From JAPPHA01 sp965242975 (GTDB lineage Bacteria > Pseudomonadota > Alphaproteobacteria > Rhodobacterales > Rhodobacteraceae): a DNA stretch of 64,000 nt. This document shows positions 47,474-55,334 of the stretch, piece by piece (the stretch's first letter is position 1; the number at the start of each line of letters is the position of its first letter). The stretch is from positions 62,001 through 126,000 of the forward strand of contig CBDETS010000007.1 in NCBI GenBank assembly GCA_965242975.1, written 5' to 3'. Position numbers and translations under genes: made by a program. The notes under the pieces were generated by a model. The model had not been told where the DNA came from. It searched no databases and saw nothing but the letters and a program-made list of their open reading frames with translations.

Positions 47474-48529
47474 TCAAGAACACGCGCCACGGGTGCGCGC
47501 GCCGTACGGCTCCTGGACCGGCACCGGCGCATCGTCCCTCAGGAGTCCGTCATGTTTCAGTTCCGCCCAGAAGTCGGGCGGTATCGGTTGGCTGAACCAG
47601 GCAAGATTGTTGTCGAGTTGTGCGACGGTCCGGGTACCCGCAATGAAGGATGCGACGACGGGATGCGCCACCACGAATTGCATGGCGGCGGCAGGCAACG
47701 GAACATCGTGGCGGGCGCATACGGCCTCGATCCTTCTGGTGCGTTCCAGAACGGAAGGCGGTGCAGGCGCATAGTTGTACTTCGCTCCTTCGATTGCACC
47801 GGTAGCCAGGATTCCCGAATTGAAACCGCCGCCGATAACGACCGCGGCCCCGCGTTCCTCACAAAGTGGCAGGAACTCGTCGAGCGGGTCCTGTTCAAGC
47901 AGCGTGTACCTACCGGCCAGAAGGAAGCAGTCGAAATCGCGTTGCGCGAGTGCTTCGTGGCAGACCTGCCACTCGTTGACGCCGACTCCGATGGCCTTGA
48001 CGGCACCTTGCTCCCGCAGTGCCGACAAGGCATTCCAGCACCCGTCCATCGCTTGTGCGAATACCTCCGGCTGATCCTCGCCACGGGTGAATCTGTCGAT
48101 GTCGTGGATGAAACAAATGTCGATGCGTTCAAGATTCAACCGCTGCAGTGAGTCCTCGAACGAACGCATGGTGCCGTCATAGCTGTAGTCGAATTCGATG
48201 GCGAAGCGCCCGGCATTCGTCCATGGCGCGTAGTCGATGTCCTGCTTACGCGCCGGTTTCAGGATCCGGCCGACCTTGGACGACAGCACGAATCGGTCCC
48301 TGTCTTTCCATCGCAGGGAATGACCCGTACGCAGTTCCGAGAGTCCGTGCCCGTACATCGGGGCGGTGTCAAAGTAACGGACACCACGCGCCCATGAACG
48401 CTGGAACATTGCGTCGGACGTCTCCTCGTCGACTTCGCGGAAGATGTTTCCTACAGGAGCCGTTCCGAACCCGAACGCCGTCACATCGAGATCCACACGC
48501 CCGAGCCGTTTCCTGTCGAAGGGTTGCAT
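47474..48529 (-). CDS. Aldo/keto reductase, aldose dehydrogenase-like
   Basis: This 351-residue oxidoreductase resembles the AKR group with D-threo-aldose 1-dehydrogenase and pyridoxal 4-dehydrogenase. Visible features are GFGTAPVGNIFREVDEETSD, the catalytic D and Y in YFDTAPMYGHGLSE, the lysine in LSSKVGR, the histidine in CFIHDIDRF, and the cofactor region SFIAGTRTVAQLDNN. The ATG at 48529 follows GGAGG; the frame extends four residues upstream. The gene is divergent from the GlcG-like gene, with a perfect 16-bp palindrome between them. With the Rbs-like importer nearby, oxidation of an imported sugar to its lactone is a plausible role. Confidence 0.88.
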   Translation of the reverse strand: MQPFDRKRLGRVDLDVTAFGFGTAPVGNIFREVDEETSDAMFQRSWARGVRYFDTAPMYGHGLSELRTGHSLRWKDRDRFVLSSKVGRILKPARKQDIDYAPWTNAGRFAIEFDYSYDGTMRSFEDSLQRLNLERIDICFIHDIDRFTRGEDQPEVFAQAMDGCWNALSALREQGAVKAIGVGVNEWQVCHEALAQRDFDCFLLAGRYTLLEQDPLDEFLPLCEERGAAVVIGGGFNSGILATGAIEGAKYNYAPAPPSVLERTRRIEAVCARHDVPLPAAAMQFVVAHPVVASFIAGTRTVAQLDNNLAWFSQPIPPDFWAELKHDGLLRDDAPVPVQEPYGARTRGACS

Positions 48530-48554
48530 TCTTTCCTCCACGCGATAGTTTGCC

Positions 48555-48572
48555 GGTAACCATATGGTTACT
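48555..48572. promoter_or_regulatory. Palindromic operator GTAACCATATGGTTAC in a divergent promoter
   Basis: GTAACCATATGGTTAC (48556-48571) is a perfect 16-bp palindrome lying 26 bp from the aldo-keto reductase start and 38 bp from the GlcG-like start. With one flanking base on each side it matches the AGTAACCA-NN-TGGTTACT pattern at 15 of 16 arm positions. Its size fits a TetR- or GntR-type dimer, and it could control both genes. Confidence 0.65.
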
Positions 48573-48610
48573 ACAATCTTGAAACCCTGAACGGCAAGGA
48601 CCGGATTTTC

Positions 48611-49039
48611 ATGCCGATAACGCGAACCGAGATTTCATCCAGTGAAGCCAGACGGGTCGTCGATGCCGCGATCGCCAGGGCAGAGAGCAGCAGATTGGAC
48701 ATAACGGTTGCCGTCTGCGATTCAAAGGGTACGCTCGTTGCTTTCGGGCGGACCGACGATGTCATCGTCCCGGCAGTCGAATTCGCTATCGACAAAGCCT
48801 ACACGGCAGCGACCCTTGGCCAGTCGTCGGAATCGTTCGGGGAAAGAATGGCAAGCAAGAAAACGCTGGGAATCGGTCTCGGCAATCGGAACCGAATGAC
48901 GTCCTGGGCAGGTGGGGTGCCGGTCTTTTTCGAAGGACAATGCATCGGTGGGGTTGGCGTCTCAGGTGCCCGGGACCAGGAAGATGTCGAATGCGCGCGC
49001 GCAGCGATCATGGAATCCGGACTGTCGGCCGAAGCTTGA
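48611..49039 (+). CDS. GlcG/HbpS family protein
   Basis: This 142-residue protein is of the GlcG/HbpS (DUF336) family, small octameric proteins found in glycolate, diol and aromatic catabolic clusters, some of which bind haem. Family features are SEARRVVDAAIARAESSRLD, ITVAVCDSKGTLVAFGRTDD, AIDKAYTAATLGQSS and the glycine-rich end FFEGQCIGGVGVSGARDQED. The function in catabolic operons is usually unknown. The start ATG at 48611 has AAGGA at a rather long distance. It is transcribed away from the aldo-keto reductase across a palindromic operator and toward the acyl-CoA dehydrogenase. Confidence 0.87.
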   Translation: MPITRTEISSSEARRVVDAAIARAESSRLDITVAVCDSKGTLVAFGRTDDVIVPAVEFAIDKAYTAATLGQSSESFGERMASKKTLGIGLGNRNRMTSWAGGVPVFFEGQCIGGVGVSGARDQEDVECARAAIMESGLSAEA

Positions 49040-49060
49040 CGTACGTTGGCAGTGACCAGT

Positions 49061-49078
49061 AGTAACCAAATGGTTACT
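49061..49078. promoter_or_regulatory. Palindromic operator AGTAACCAAATGGTTACT upstream of the acyl-CoA dehydrogenase
   Basis: The arms AGTAACCA (49061-49068) and TGGTTACT (49071-49078) are perfectly complementary around a central AA. The site lies 16 bp upstream of the acyl-CoA dehydrogenase start, so it should overlap the promoter or the leader and act as a repressor site. It is almost identical to the palindrome at 48555-48572. Confidence 0.65.
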
Positions 49079-49094
49079 TGATGATGGGTTACCG

Positions 49095-50237
49095 ATGTTG
49101 ACTTCCACTCAGTTACAGGTGCGCGACACGGCCCGGCAATTCGCCGAAGGCGTCATCAGGCCTCGTGCAGACGATCTCGACCGCACAGGCGCGTTTCCGG
49201 AAGATCTGTACAAGGAGATGGCCGGGTTGGGATTGTTCGGAGTCGGCGTGCCTGAAACCATGGGCGGTCCAGGTTTCGATACCGTGACCTATGCCGTCGT
49301 CATGGAGGAATTGTCTCGCGGATATGCGTCGGTTGCGGACCAGTGTGGATTGATCGAACTGGTTTCGACGTTGCTCGTTCGGCATGGAACAGACGTACAG
49401 CGGGCCCGATGGCTTCCAGGTGTGCTCGCGGCCGAAGTCAAGGTCGCATACTGCATTACCGAGGCCGAGGCCGGAACGGATGTCTCGGCCATTCGAACCA
49501 CCGCAACCCGTGACGGAGTCGGTTGGCGGTTGAATGGCGGCAAGATGTGGATTCACAATGCCCCTGTCGCGGATCTTGGATTTGTGCTCGTGCGCACGGA
49601 TGAGAGCGCGGGTACCCGGGGCATGTCGATCATGATCGTCGACCTCAATTCCGACGGCGTCAGCCGTGGTCCCAAGGAACAGAAAATGGGCCAGCGCGCC
49701 AGTCAAGTCGGGTCCTTGACGTTCGACGACGTCCGGTTGCGGGACGACGCATTGCTCGGTGACGAAAACCGGGGCTTCCACATGATGATGAGCGTTCTCG
49801 ACAAGGGCCGGATCGGAATCGGCGCTCTCTCGGTCGGAATCGCGCAGGCGGGTCTGGAAGCCAGCGTTGCCTATGCTGGCCAGCGCAAGCAGTTCGGAAA
49901 GGAGATCGCCCGGTTTCAGGGAGTGCAATGGATGCTTGCCGACATGGCGAAGGACATCGCCGCCTCACGTCTTCTGGTTCACGATGCCGCCAGAAGACTG
50001 GACCGCGGTGAAAACGCGACGATGGCGTGTTCGATGGCGAAATGCTTCGCGGCCGATACGGCGGTCGCGCGAACCGCCGACGCGGTTCAGGTATTCGGTG
50101 GATCGGGTTATATCCGGGGCTTCGAAGTGGAACGCCTGTACCGGGACGCCAAGATTTGCCAGATCTACGAGGGAACAAACCAGATCCAGCGCATGATCAT
50201 TGCACGGGAACTCATGAATCACGGAGCACGTTGGTGA
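49095..50237 (+). CDS. Acyl-CoA dehydrogenase
   Basis: This 380-residue FAD enzyme introduces a 2,3 double bond into an acyl-CoA and passes electrons to ETF. Three domains are recognisable: the helical N-terminus (GLGLFGVGVPETMGGPGFDT), the beta domain with CITEAEAGTDVSAI and NGGKMWIHNAPVADLGFVLV, and the C-terminal helical domain with YAGQRKQFGKEIARFQGVQW, QVFGGSGYIRGFEVERLYRD and the catalytic glutamate in QIYEGTNQIQRMIIAREL. Length and motif order are normal for short/branched-chain enzymes. It starts 16 bp after a palindromic operator and overlaps the following SDR gene by 4 bp (GTGA). It probably belongs to the same pathway as the CoA-transferase and crotonase at 18262-20612, which carry a similar operator. 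Confidence 0.92.
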   Translation: MLTSTQLQVRDTARQFAEGVIRPRADDLDRTGAFPEDLYKEMAGLGLFGVGVPETMGGPGFDTVTYAVVMEELSRGYASVADQCGLIELVSTLLVRHGTDVQRARWLPGVLAAEVKVAYCITEAEAGTDVSAIRTTATRDGVGWRLNGGKMWIHNAPVADLGFVLVRTDESAGTRGMSIMIVDLNSDGVSRGPKEQKMGQRASQVGSLTFDDVRLRDDALLGDENRGFHMMMSVLDKGRIGIGALSVGIAQAGLEASVAYAGQRKQFGKEIARFQGVQWMLADMAKDIAASRLLVHDAARRLDRGENATMACSMAKCFAADTAVARTADAVQVFGGSGYIRGFEVERLYRDAKICQIYEGTNQIQRMIIARELMNHGARW

Positions 50238-51004
50238 CGCAGGGGGCCGTACTGGTAACGGGGTCGACGCGGGGTATCGGACTGGCGACCGCGCGCGCTC
50301 TCGCGCGGGCGGGATTCTCGGTTGCGGTCAATGGTCCGGATGATGACGGCGAATTGGCCGAAGCCGCGGCTGCCGTGCGTTCGGAAGGCGGCGATGTCGT
50401 CGCGGTACCGCTCGACGTTGGCTCTATCGAAGACCACCCGGATTTTCTCGAGAGCATTGAATCGGCCATCGGTCCCTTGACGACACTGGTCAACAACGCC
50501 GGGGTGGGGGTCCTGAGTCGCGGAGACCTCCTCGATGTTACCCCGGAGAGCTTTGATCGCTGTTTCAGGGTCAATGCCCGGGCGGTCTTTTTTCTCACTC
50601 AGTGTTTCTCCAGACGGTTGCTGTCGAGGGAGCGCGATCCCGAAGCATACCACTCGATCATCAATGTGACGTCGTCAAATGCCAATGCGGTCGCTGTTCC
50701 GCGGGCAGAATACGCCGCGTCGAAGGCGGCGGCTGCGATGATTTCGAGGACGTTTGCGGTCAGGCTCGGGCGCGACGACATCGCGGTGTTCGACGTGCAA
50801 CCGGGCATCATTGAAACCGACATGACCGCACCTGCCATTGCCAGCTATGCTCGACGCGTGGATGAAGGGCTGACCCTGTTTCCGCGGATCGGGAAACCGG
50901 AAGAAGTCGGTCAGATCATTACCGCTCTTGCAACAGGTCAGCTTCCGTACATGACCGGACAGGTGATTTCGGCCGACGCCGGTCTCTTGGTTCCGAGGTT
51001 CTGA
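50234..51004 (+). CDS. Short-chain dehydrogenase/reductase
   Basis: This is a 256-residue classical SDR. The cofactor motif is VTGSTRGIGLATARALARAG, followed by NNAGVGVLSRGD, the catalytic serine in SIINVTSSNA and the YxxxK pair in YAASKAAAAM. The C-terminal PYMTGQVISADAGLLVPRF is typical of enzymes annotated as 3-ketoacyl reductases. The GTG start at 50234 overlaps the acyl-CoA dehydrogenase stop codon, so the two are translationally coupled and probably act on one acyl-CoA or hydroxy-acid. The frame is open further upstream in the shadow of the dehydrogenase gene. Confidence 0.9.
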   Translation: MTQGAVLVTGSTRGIGLATARALARAGFSVAVNGPDDDGELAEAAAAVRSEGGDVVAVPLDVGSIEDHPDFLESIESAIGPLTTLVNNAGVGVLSRGDLLDVTPESFDRCFRVNARAVFFLTQCFSRRLLSRERDPEAYHSIINVTSSNANAVAVPRAEYAASKAAAAMISRTFAVRLGRDDIAVFDVQPGIIETDMTAPAIASYARRVDEGLTLFPRIGKPEEVGQIITALATGQLPYMTGQVISADAGLLVPRF

Positions 51005-51028
51005 AACGGATGAACGACGGCCTGCCCG

Positions 51029-51060
51029 AGGTGTGCCCATGAAAAGGTGTGCCCATGAAA
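51029..51060 (+). repeat. 16-bp tandem duplication at a gene start
   Basis: AGGTGTGCCCATGAAA occurs twice in a row (51029-51044 and 51045-51060). Each copy carries an ATG. The second ATG is in frame with the DUF993-like sequence; the first is shifted. Because 16 is not a multiple of three, the duplication creates a decoy start, in keeping with decay of the gene. Confidence 0.85.
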
Positions 51061-51720
51061 ACCAGGCTTCCGGACAGTTCTGCCCAGATGCGCGACTATG
51101 TCCTTACGGGATCGTCCGTTGAGTCGGCCCGACTGGCGTCCGATTCGACAAGGACAGTTTTCGCTGCCGCCCATGTCGTCGCCGACCCCTTTTCGGACAG
51201 GGAACCGTCAGGTCCGGCTGTCGTCGACTGGGAGGCAACGCTCGCGTTCAGGCGGCACCTTGCGGACCTGGGCCTCGGAATCGCGGAGGCCATGGACACC
51301 GCCCAGAGGGGTATGGGCCTGGATTGGGGTGGTGCGCGTGAACTCATCAGCCGAACGCGGAGTGAGCTTCCGGATGCGCTGGTAGTCAACGGTGCGGGAA
51401 CGGACCATCTGGAGACCGGCGAGGCGCGAACGGTTGATGACGTCGTGTCCGCCTACCTGTTCCAGGTGGAAGCCATCCAGCAGGTCGGCGGCCGGGTCGT
51501 CCTGATGGCCAGCCGCGAACTGTGCAGAGTTGCCGGCGGACCGGACGACTACAAGGACGTTTACGCCCGCGTTCTTTCCGCCTGCGATCAACCGGCGATC
51601 CTTCACTGGCTGGGTGAAATGTTTGATCCACAGTTGACCGGATACTGGGGGCCACGAACTTTGGATCGGCATGTGACTGCGTACTGGAGATCATCGAGTC
51701 CAATCGGGCGAAGGTTGACG
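51055..51720 (+). pseudogene. DUF993 (dihydrodipicolinate synthase-like) gene remnant, frameshifted and truncated
   Basis: The first about 208 codons encode the N-terminal half of a DUF993 protein, a TIM-barrel family near dihydrodipicolinate synthase that has about 390 residues when intact. Landmarks are RTVFAAAHVVADPF, AEAMDTAQRGMGLDWGGARE and ILHWLGEMFDPQLTGYWG. Near 51680 the homologous sequence moves to another frame (VLEIIESNRAKVDG from 51681), which indicates loss of one base. At about 51720 similarity ends and an isomerase sequence begins in a third frame. Such genes usually sit beside a sugar phosphate isomerase gene, so a deletion joining the two explains the structure. A working product is unlikely. 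Confidence 0.75.
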
Positions 51721-52345
51721 GTGCCGAACGCCGTACCTGGTCGGGCCCGATGCCGGCTCGGACGACGATGTCAGGGCGTCGATCGACATGACCGCAGGAC
51801 TTGGTGCCAGGATCCTGACCATTGTCACGGGCGGCTCCGAACCGGGATCGAAGGGTCTGCGGGACAGCCGGATGCGGCTCGCGGAGAACGTCGCGGCTGC
51901 GGCAGAGTACGCCGGGACCGTGGAAGTCCAACTGGCGCTCGAACCCTTGAATCCGATGTACGGCGGCAATCGCTCGGTCCTGATGACGAGTCTCGACGCA
52001 GTCCGGATCTGCGAAGTCGTTGACGCGCCGAATCTCGGTATTGCGGTCGACGTCTATCACGTCTGGTGGGACAGCATGCTGGACAGTTCGCTCACCCGCG
52101 CCGGTCGCGACCGGATTCTCGGATTCCATTTGTGCGACTGGCTCGCGAACACGCGGCACATGTTGCTTGATCGGGGCATGATGGGAGACGGCGTCGCTGA
52201 CCTGAAGGCCCTGCGGAGGAGCGTGGAGAACGCGGGGTATCGCGGTTTCTGCGAAGTTGAGGTCTTTTCAGCGAGTGACTGGTGGCAACGCGACCCTGAC
52301 GACGTGCTGGATGTTGTCGTGGAGCGATTTCGAACGGTTTGCTGA
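51719..52345 (+). pseudogene. Sugar phosphate isomerase/epimerase gene, 5' truncated
   Basis: This frame encodes about 208 residues of a xylose-isomerase-like TIM barrel enzyme without its N-terminal third. Visible parts are PYLVGPDAGSDDDVRASIDM, VQLALEPLNPMYGGNRSVLM with a metal-binding glutamate, APNLGIAVDVYHVWWDSM with an Asp-His pair, ILGFHLCDWLANTRHMLLDR, and the final CEVEVFSASDWWQRDPDDVL. An internal ATG at 51788 could start a 185-residue fragment, but no ribosome binding site is visible and part of the barrel would be missing. It directly follows the DUF993 remnant, from which it is separated by a stop (51716-51718) in its own frame. Confidence 0.75.
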
Positions 52346-52570
52346 GACCGGCGGGCGCACGGATGAAAGCCTCTTGGAATCGGCTTTGCTCTTGCGGCCC
52401 GGTGGCCGTTGTCCGACCTGTCCGGGCAGTGCGGGCACCTTCTGGACCATCTCCGGCAAAAGAGGGTGCGCGGTGTCATTTCCGAGCGAATGTATGTATT
52501 CGGGGGAGGATTGGCAATTTGGGAGGAAGTGAGTCGGTCGGCCACACCTCCGGTAGGCGGGTGCATAACC

Positions 52571-52987
52571 ATGACAATTCACCAGCGACTACGTCCGTTC
52601 AATACGCGGGATACCTATCCTGAGCAGCGCCTCGACAACGATCTGTGCCAGGCAGTCAAGGCGCGCGGGACGATCGTCTTCGTGAGGGGACAGGTCTCGC
52701 AGGACCTGGATACACGGGAGTCACTTCACTCGGCCGATCCCGGGAGGCAGGCGGAGGTGGCGATGAGCAACATCAGATTGTTGTTGGAAGAGGCTGGTGG
52801 ATCGATGGAGCATCTGTGCCGGGTCGTCATCTACCTGACGGACATCCGACACAGAGACGTTGTCTATCAGGAAATCGGCAAGTGGTTGAAAGGGGTTCAC
52901 CCCTGTTCGACCGGCATCGTCGTCTCCGCTCTCGCGCGCCCTGAATGGCTGGTCGAGGTCGAGGCGACCGCGGTCATTCCAGACTGA
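52571..52987 (+). CDS. RidA family (YjgF/YER057c/UK114) protein
   Basis: This 138-residue protein has the RidA fold. RidA enzymes hydrolyse reactive enamine/imine intermediates made by PLP enzymes; other clades act in pyrimidine and other catabolic routes. Family parts are GTIVFVRGQVSQDLDT, AEVAMSNIRLLLEEAGGSME, HLCRVVIYLTDIRHRDVVYQ and the C-terminal VSALARPEWLVEVEATAVIP, which keeps the arginine that binds the substrate carboxylate. The start is the ATG at 52571; the longer open frame upstream looks unrelated. It precedes DUF1028 and pyrimidine phosphorylase genes on the same strand. Confidence 0.88.
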   Translation: MTIHQRLRPFNTRDTYPEQRLDNDLCQAVKARGTIVFVRGQVSQDLDTRESLHSADPGRQAEVAMSNIRLLLEEAGGSMEHLCRVVIYLTDIRHRDVVYQEIGKWLKGVHPCSTGIVVSALARPEWLVEVEATAVIPD

Positions 52988-53183
52988 CATCAGGATGTAC
53001 TTCATGATCCGTGCAGCAGGAACGCGCGTGCCCTCGGCGCCGAGCGGAAGCCGAATGGCTTGTCCGGGTCGGGCCTTGATGAGGACAGCCACCGGGGCCG
53101 GCGGCCATGCGTTCTTCGGGACATGAGCCTGGAACTGCCGGACTCCGCAGAGCGGGCACAGCCCAAATCAATGGGGAGTTGAC

Positions 53184-53861
53184 ATGACGTTTTCCCTTGT
53201 TGGCAGGTGTGAGCGAACCGGTATGCTTGGTTCGGTCGTTACGACTTCGTCGATCTGTGTCGGTGCACGCTGCCCTCATGCCCGGGCACGAACGGGTGCA
53301 GTCATGTCTCAGAACATTACCGATCCCGCGCTCGGAACCGCTGTTCTGGATGCGCTCGAACGCGGATCGAGTGCGGCCGAGGCCTTGGCTGAGGTTGTCG
53401 GTGCCTCCAAAAACACCGCGTTCCGTCAATTGACGGTTGTTGCTGCCGACGGATCGACCGCTCACTTTACGGGCTCCAGGATCCTCGGGACCAACGCGGT
53501 CAGCAGCGGGCGCAATTGCGTCGCTGCAGGAAACCTTCTCGCGAACGCTCAGGTTCCTGCCGCGATGGTCGCGGCATTTGCGGGCCTCTCACATGCGCAC
53601 ATTGCCGAAAGACTGTTGATTTCACTGGAAGCGGGTCTTGCCGCGGGAGGGGAAGAGGGGCCGGTTCACTCTGCTGCACTGCTCGCGGTTGACAGGACTT
53701 CGTTCCCACTCGTCGATCTAAGAGTTGATTGGGACGAACACGACCCGGTCGGTACGCTACGGCAGTTGTGGATCGCCTACGAACCTCAAATGGATGACTA
53801 TCTGAGACGGGCGCTCAATCCGGAATCGGCGCCAAGCTACGGCGTAGCCGGGGATCCATGA
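53184..53861 (+). CDS. DUF1028 family protein
   Basis: This 225-residue protein belongs to DUF1028, an Ntn-hydrolase-like family without settled function that often neighbours RidA proteins, amidohydrolases and peptide importers. Typical landmarks are the N-terminal MTFSLVGRCERTGMLGSVVT, the conserved glycine-rich TAHFTGSRILGTNAVSSGRN and CVAAGNLLANAQVPAAMVAA, and LLAVDRTSFPLVDLRVDWDE. Length is normal. The ATG at 53184 has GGGGAG 7 nt upstream. The gene lies 196 nt after ridA and 70 nt before the phosphorylase gene, so all three may share a transcript. Confidence 0.85.
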   Translation: MTFSLVGRCERTGMLGSVVTTSSICVGARCPHARARTGAVMSQNITDPALGTAVLDALERGSSAAEALAEVVGASKNTAFRQLTVVAADGSTAHFTGSRILGTNAVSSGRNCVAAGNLLANAQVPAAMVAAFAGLSHAHIAERLLISLEAGLAAGGEEGPVHSAALLAVDRTSFPLVDLRVDWDEHDPVGTLRQLWIAYEPQMDDYLRRALNPESAPSYGVAGDP

Positions 53862-53931
53862 CTGATACTGATATGGAAACCAGGGTCCCACGAGCCGTGA
53901 CTCAGACTGTCCATCGACGGATTCCCCAGAC

Positions 53932-55275
53932 TTGGAGCAGAGACCGCTGATTCCCCAGGACCTGATTGCCCACAAACGCGACGGCAGAGAATTCTCAGCC
54001 GCGCAGATAAGGCGTGTCGTTGAAGGTATTGCGTCCGGAGATTTTTCCGATGCACAGGTCGCCGCGCTCTCGATGGCAATTTTTCTCAAGGGGATGACCT
54101 TCGGCGAACGGCTGGAACTGACTCTCGCGATGCGGGATAGCGGTACGGTTTTTGCGTGGGACCTGAACGGTCCCGTTCTTGACAAACACTCCACCGGAGG
54201 AATCGGGGATTGTGTTTCGCTGGTCCTCGCACCTGCGCTGGCTGCATGCGGTGCCTTCGTTCCGATGATCTCCGCCCGCGGACTTGGACACACGGGCGGC
54301 ACAGTGGACAAGCTGGAGGCAATTCCCGGCTATCAAACGAATGTAGGCTCCCGGATGTTCCGGTCGGTTGTTTCGCGTGTCGGGTGCGCGATTGTCGGGC
54401 AAACCGGTGAAATCGCACCGGCGGATGGCAGGCTTTTCGGTATCCGCGACGAAACTGCTACCGTGCAGAGCATCGAACTGATCACGTCGTCCATTCTCTC
54501 CAAGAAACTCGCGGGCGGCATTGAAGGGCTGGTACTCGACGTCAAGGTCGGCTCGGGCGCGTTCTGCCGGGACGGCAGTGAAGCGGAGGCACTGGCCGGC
54601 GAATTGGTTCGCGTGGCCCGCCGTGCGGGGTGCCCGACGGTTGCGATGTTGACAGGCATGGATCAGCCTCTTGCACCCAATGCTGGCAACGCGCTTGAGG
54701 TGAGGTCGACGCTTGATGTTCTGACCGGCTCGGTGAAAGGGATGTCACGACTCCAGAGGCTGACGGAACGGTTGGGAGGAGAACTGCTGGCGATCGGCAG
54801 CATTGCGAGTTCCGTTGCGGACGGGGAAAACCGAATTCGTGAGTCGATTACGTCGGGTAGCGCTGCGGAGATATTCGGCCGCATGGTCTGCGAGTTGGGC
54901 GGCCCTGCTGATATCCTTGAACCGAAACACGACCTCCTTGGCGGTTCTCCGGTTCGTTTGCCTGTCCCGGCTCCGGGGTCCGGTCACGTCGGAACGATCG
55001 ATTGCCGCAGGCTGGGGATGGTTGTGGTTGAGCTCGGGGGAGGGCGCCGGAAGGCAGGTGACCGAATAGATCACCGGGTAGGGTTGGAAGACATTTGCGA
55101 AACGGGGTCGAGGATCGAAGAAGGAGACCCCCTCGCATGGATTCACGCGAGGGCGCGAGACGACTTCGACAGGTTGCTCCCTGATGTCATGGCCTCATTT
55201 GAAATAGAACAGGAACGAAAGAGCAACGACCAGTTGATCCGTGGCAGGGTCGCGGATGGGCGATCAGAACCGTGA
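53932..55275 (+). CDS. deoA: Thymidine/pyrimidine-nucleoside phosphorylase
   Basis: This 447-residue enzyme splits thymidine or related nucleosides with phosphate to give a base and (deoxy)ribose 1-phosphate. Signatures include HKRDGREFSAAQIRRVVEGI near the N-terminus, the phosphate-binding DKHSTGGIGDCVSLVLAPAL, ARGLGHTGGTVDKLEAIPGY and VLDVKVGSGAFCRDGSEAEA. The C-terminal domain with VVVELGGGRRKAGDRIDHRV is complete. The only plausible start is TTG at 53932, because no ATG or GTG exists between the last in-frame stop and the conserved N-terminus; GGAG overlaps that codon, so initiation may be weak. It follows RidA and DUF1028 genes and is convergent with an ABC importer operon. Confidence 0.92.
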   Translation: MEQRPLIPQDLIAHKRDGREFSAAQIRRVVEGIASGDFSDAQVAALSMAIFLKGMTFGERLELTLAMRDSGTVFAWDLNGPVLDKHSTGGIGDCVSLVLAPALAACGAFVPMISARGLGHTGGTVDKLEAIPGYQTNVGSRMFRSVVSRVGCAIVGQTGEIAPADGRLFGIRDETATVQSIELITSSILSKKLAGGIEGLVLDVKVGSGAFCRDGSEAEALAGELVRVARRAGCPTVAMLTGMDQPLAPNAGNALEVRSTLDVLTGSVKGMSRLQRLTERLGGELLAIGSIASSVADGENRIRESITSGSAAEIFGRMVCELGGPADILEPKHDLLGGSPVRLPVPAPGSGHVGTIDCRRLGMVVVELGGGRRKAGDRIDHRVGLEDICETGSRIEEGDPLAWIHARARDDFDRLLPDVMASFEIEQERKSNDQLIRGRVADGRSEP

Positions 55276-55334
55276 TCCCTTGGCTACACTCGCGACGCCG
55301 GAGATTGCCGAAATCAGCTGGTGAGCGACCAGGA

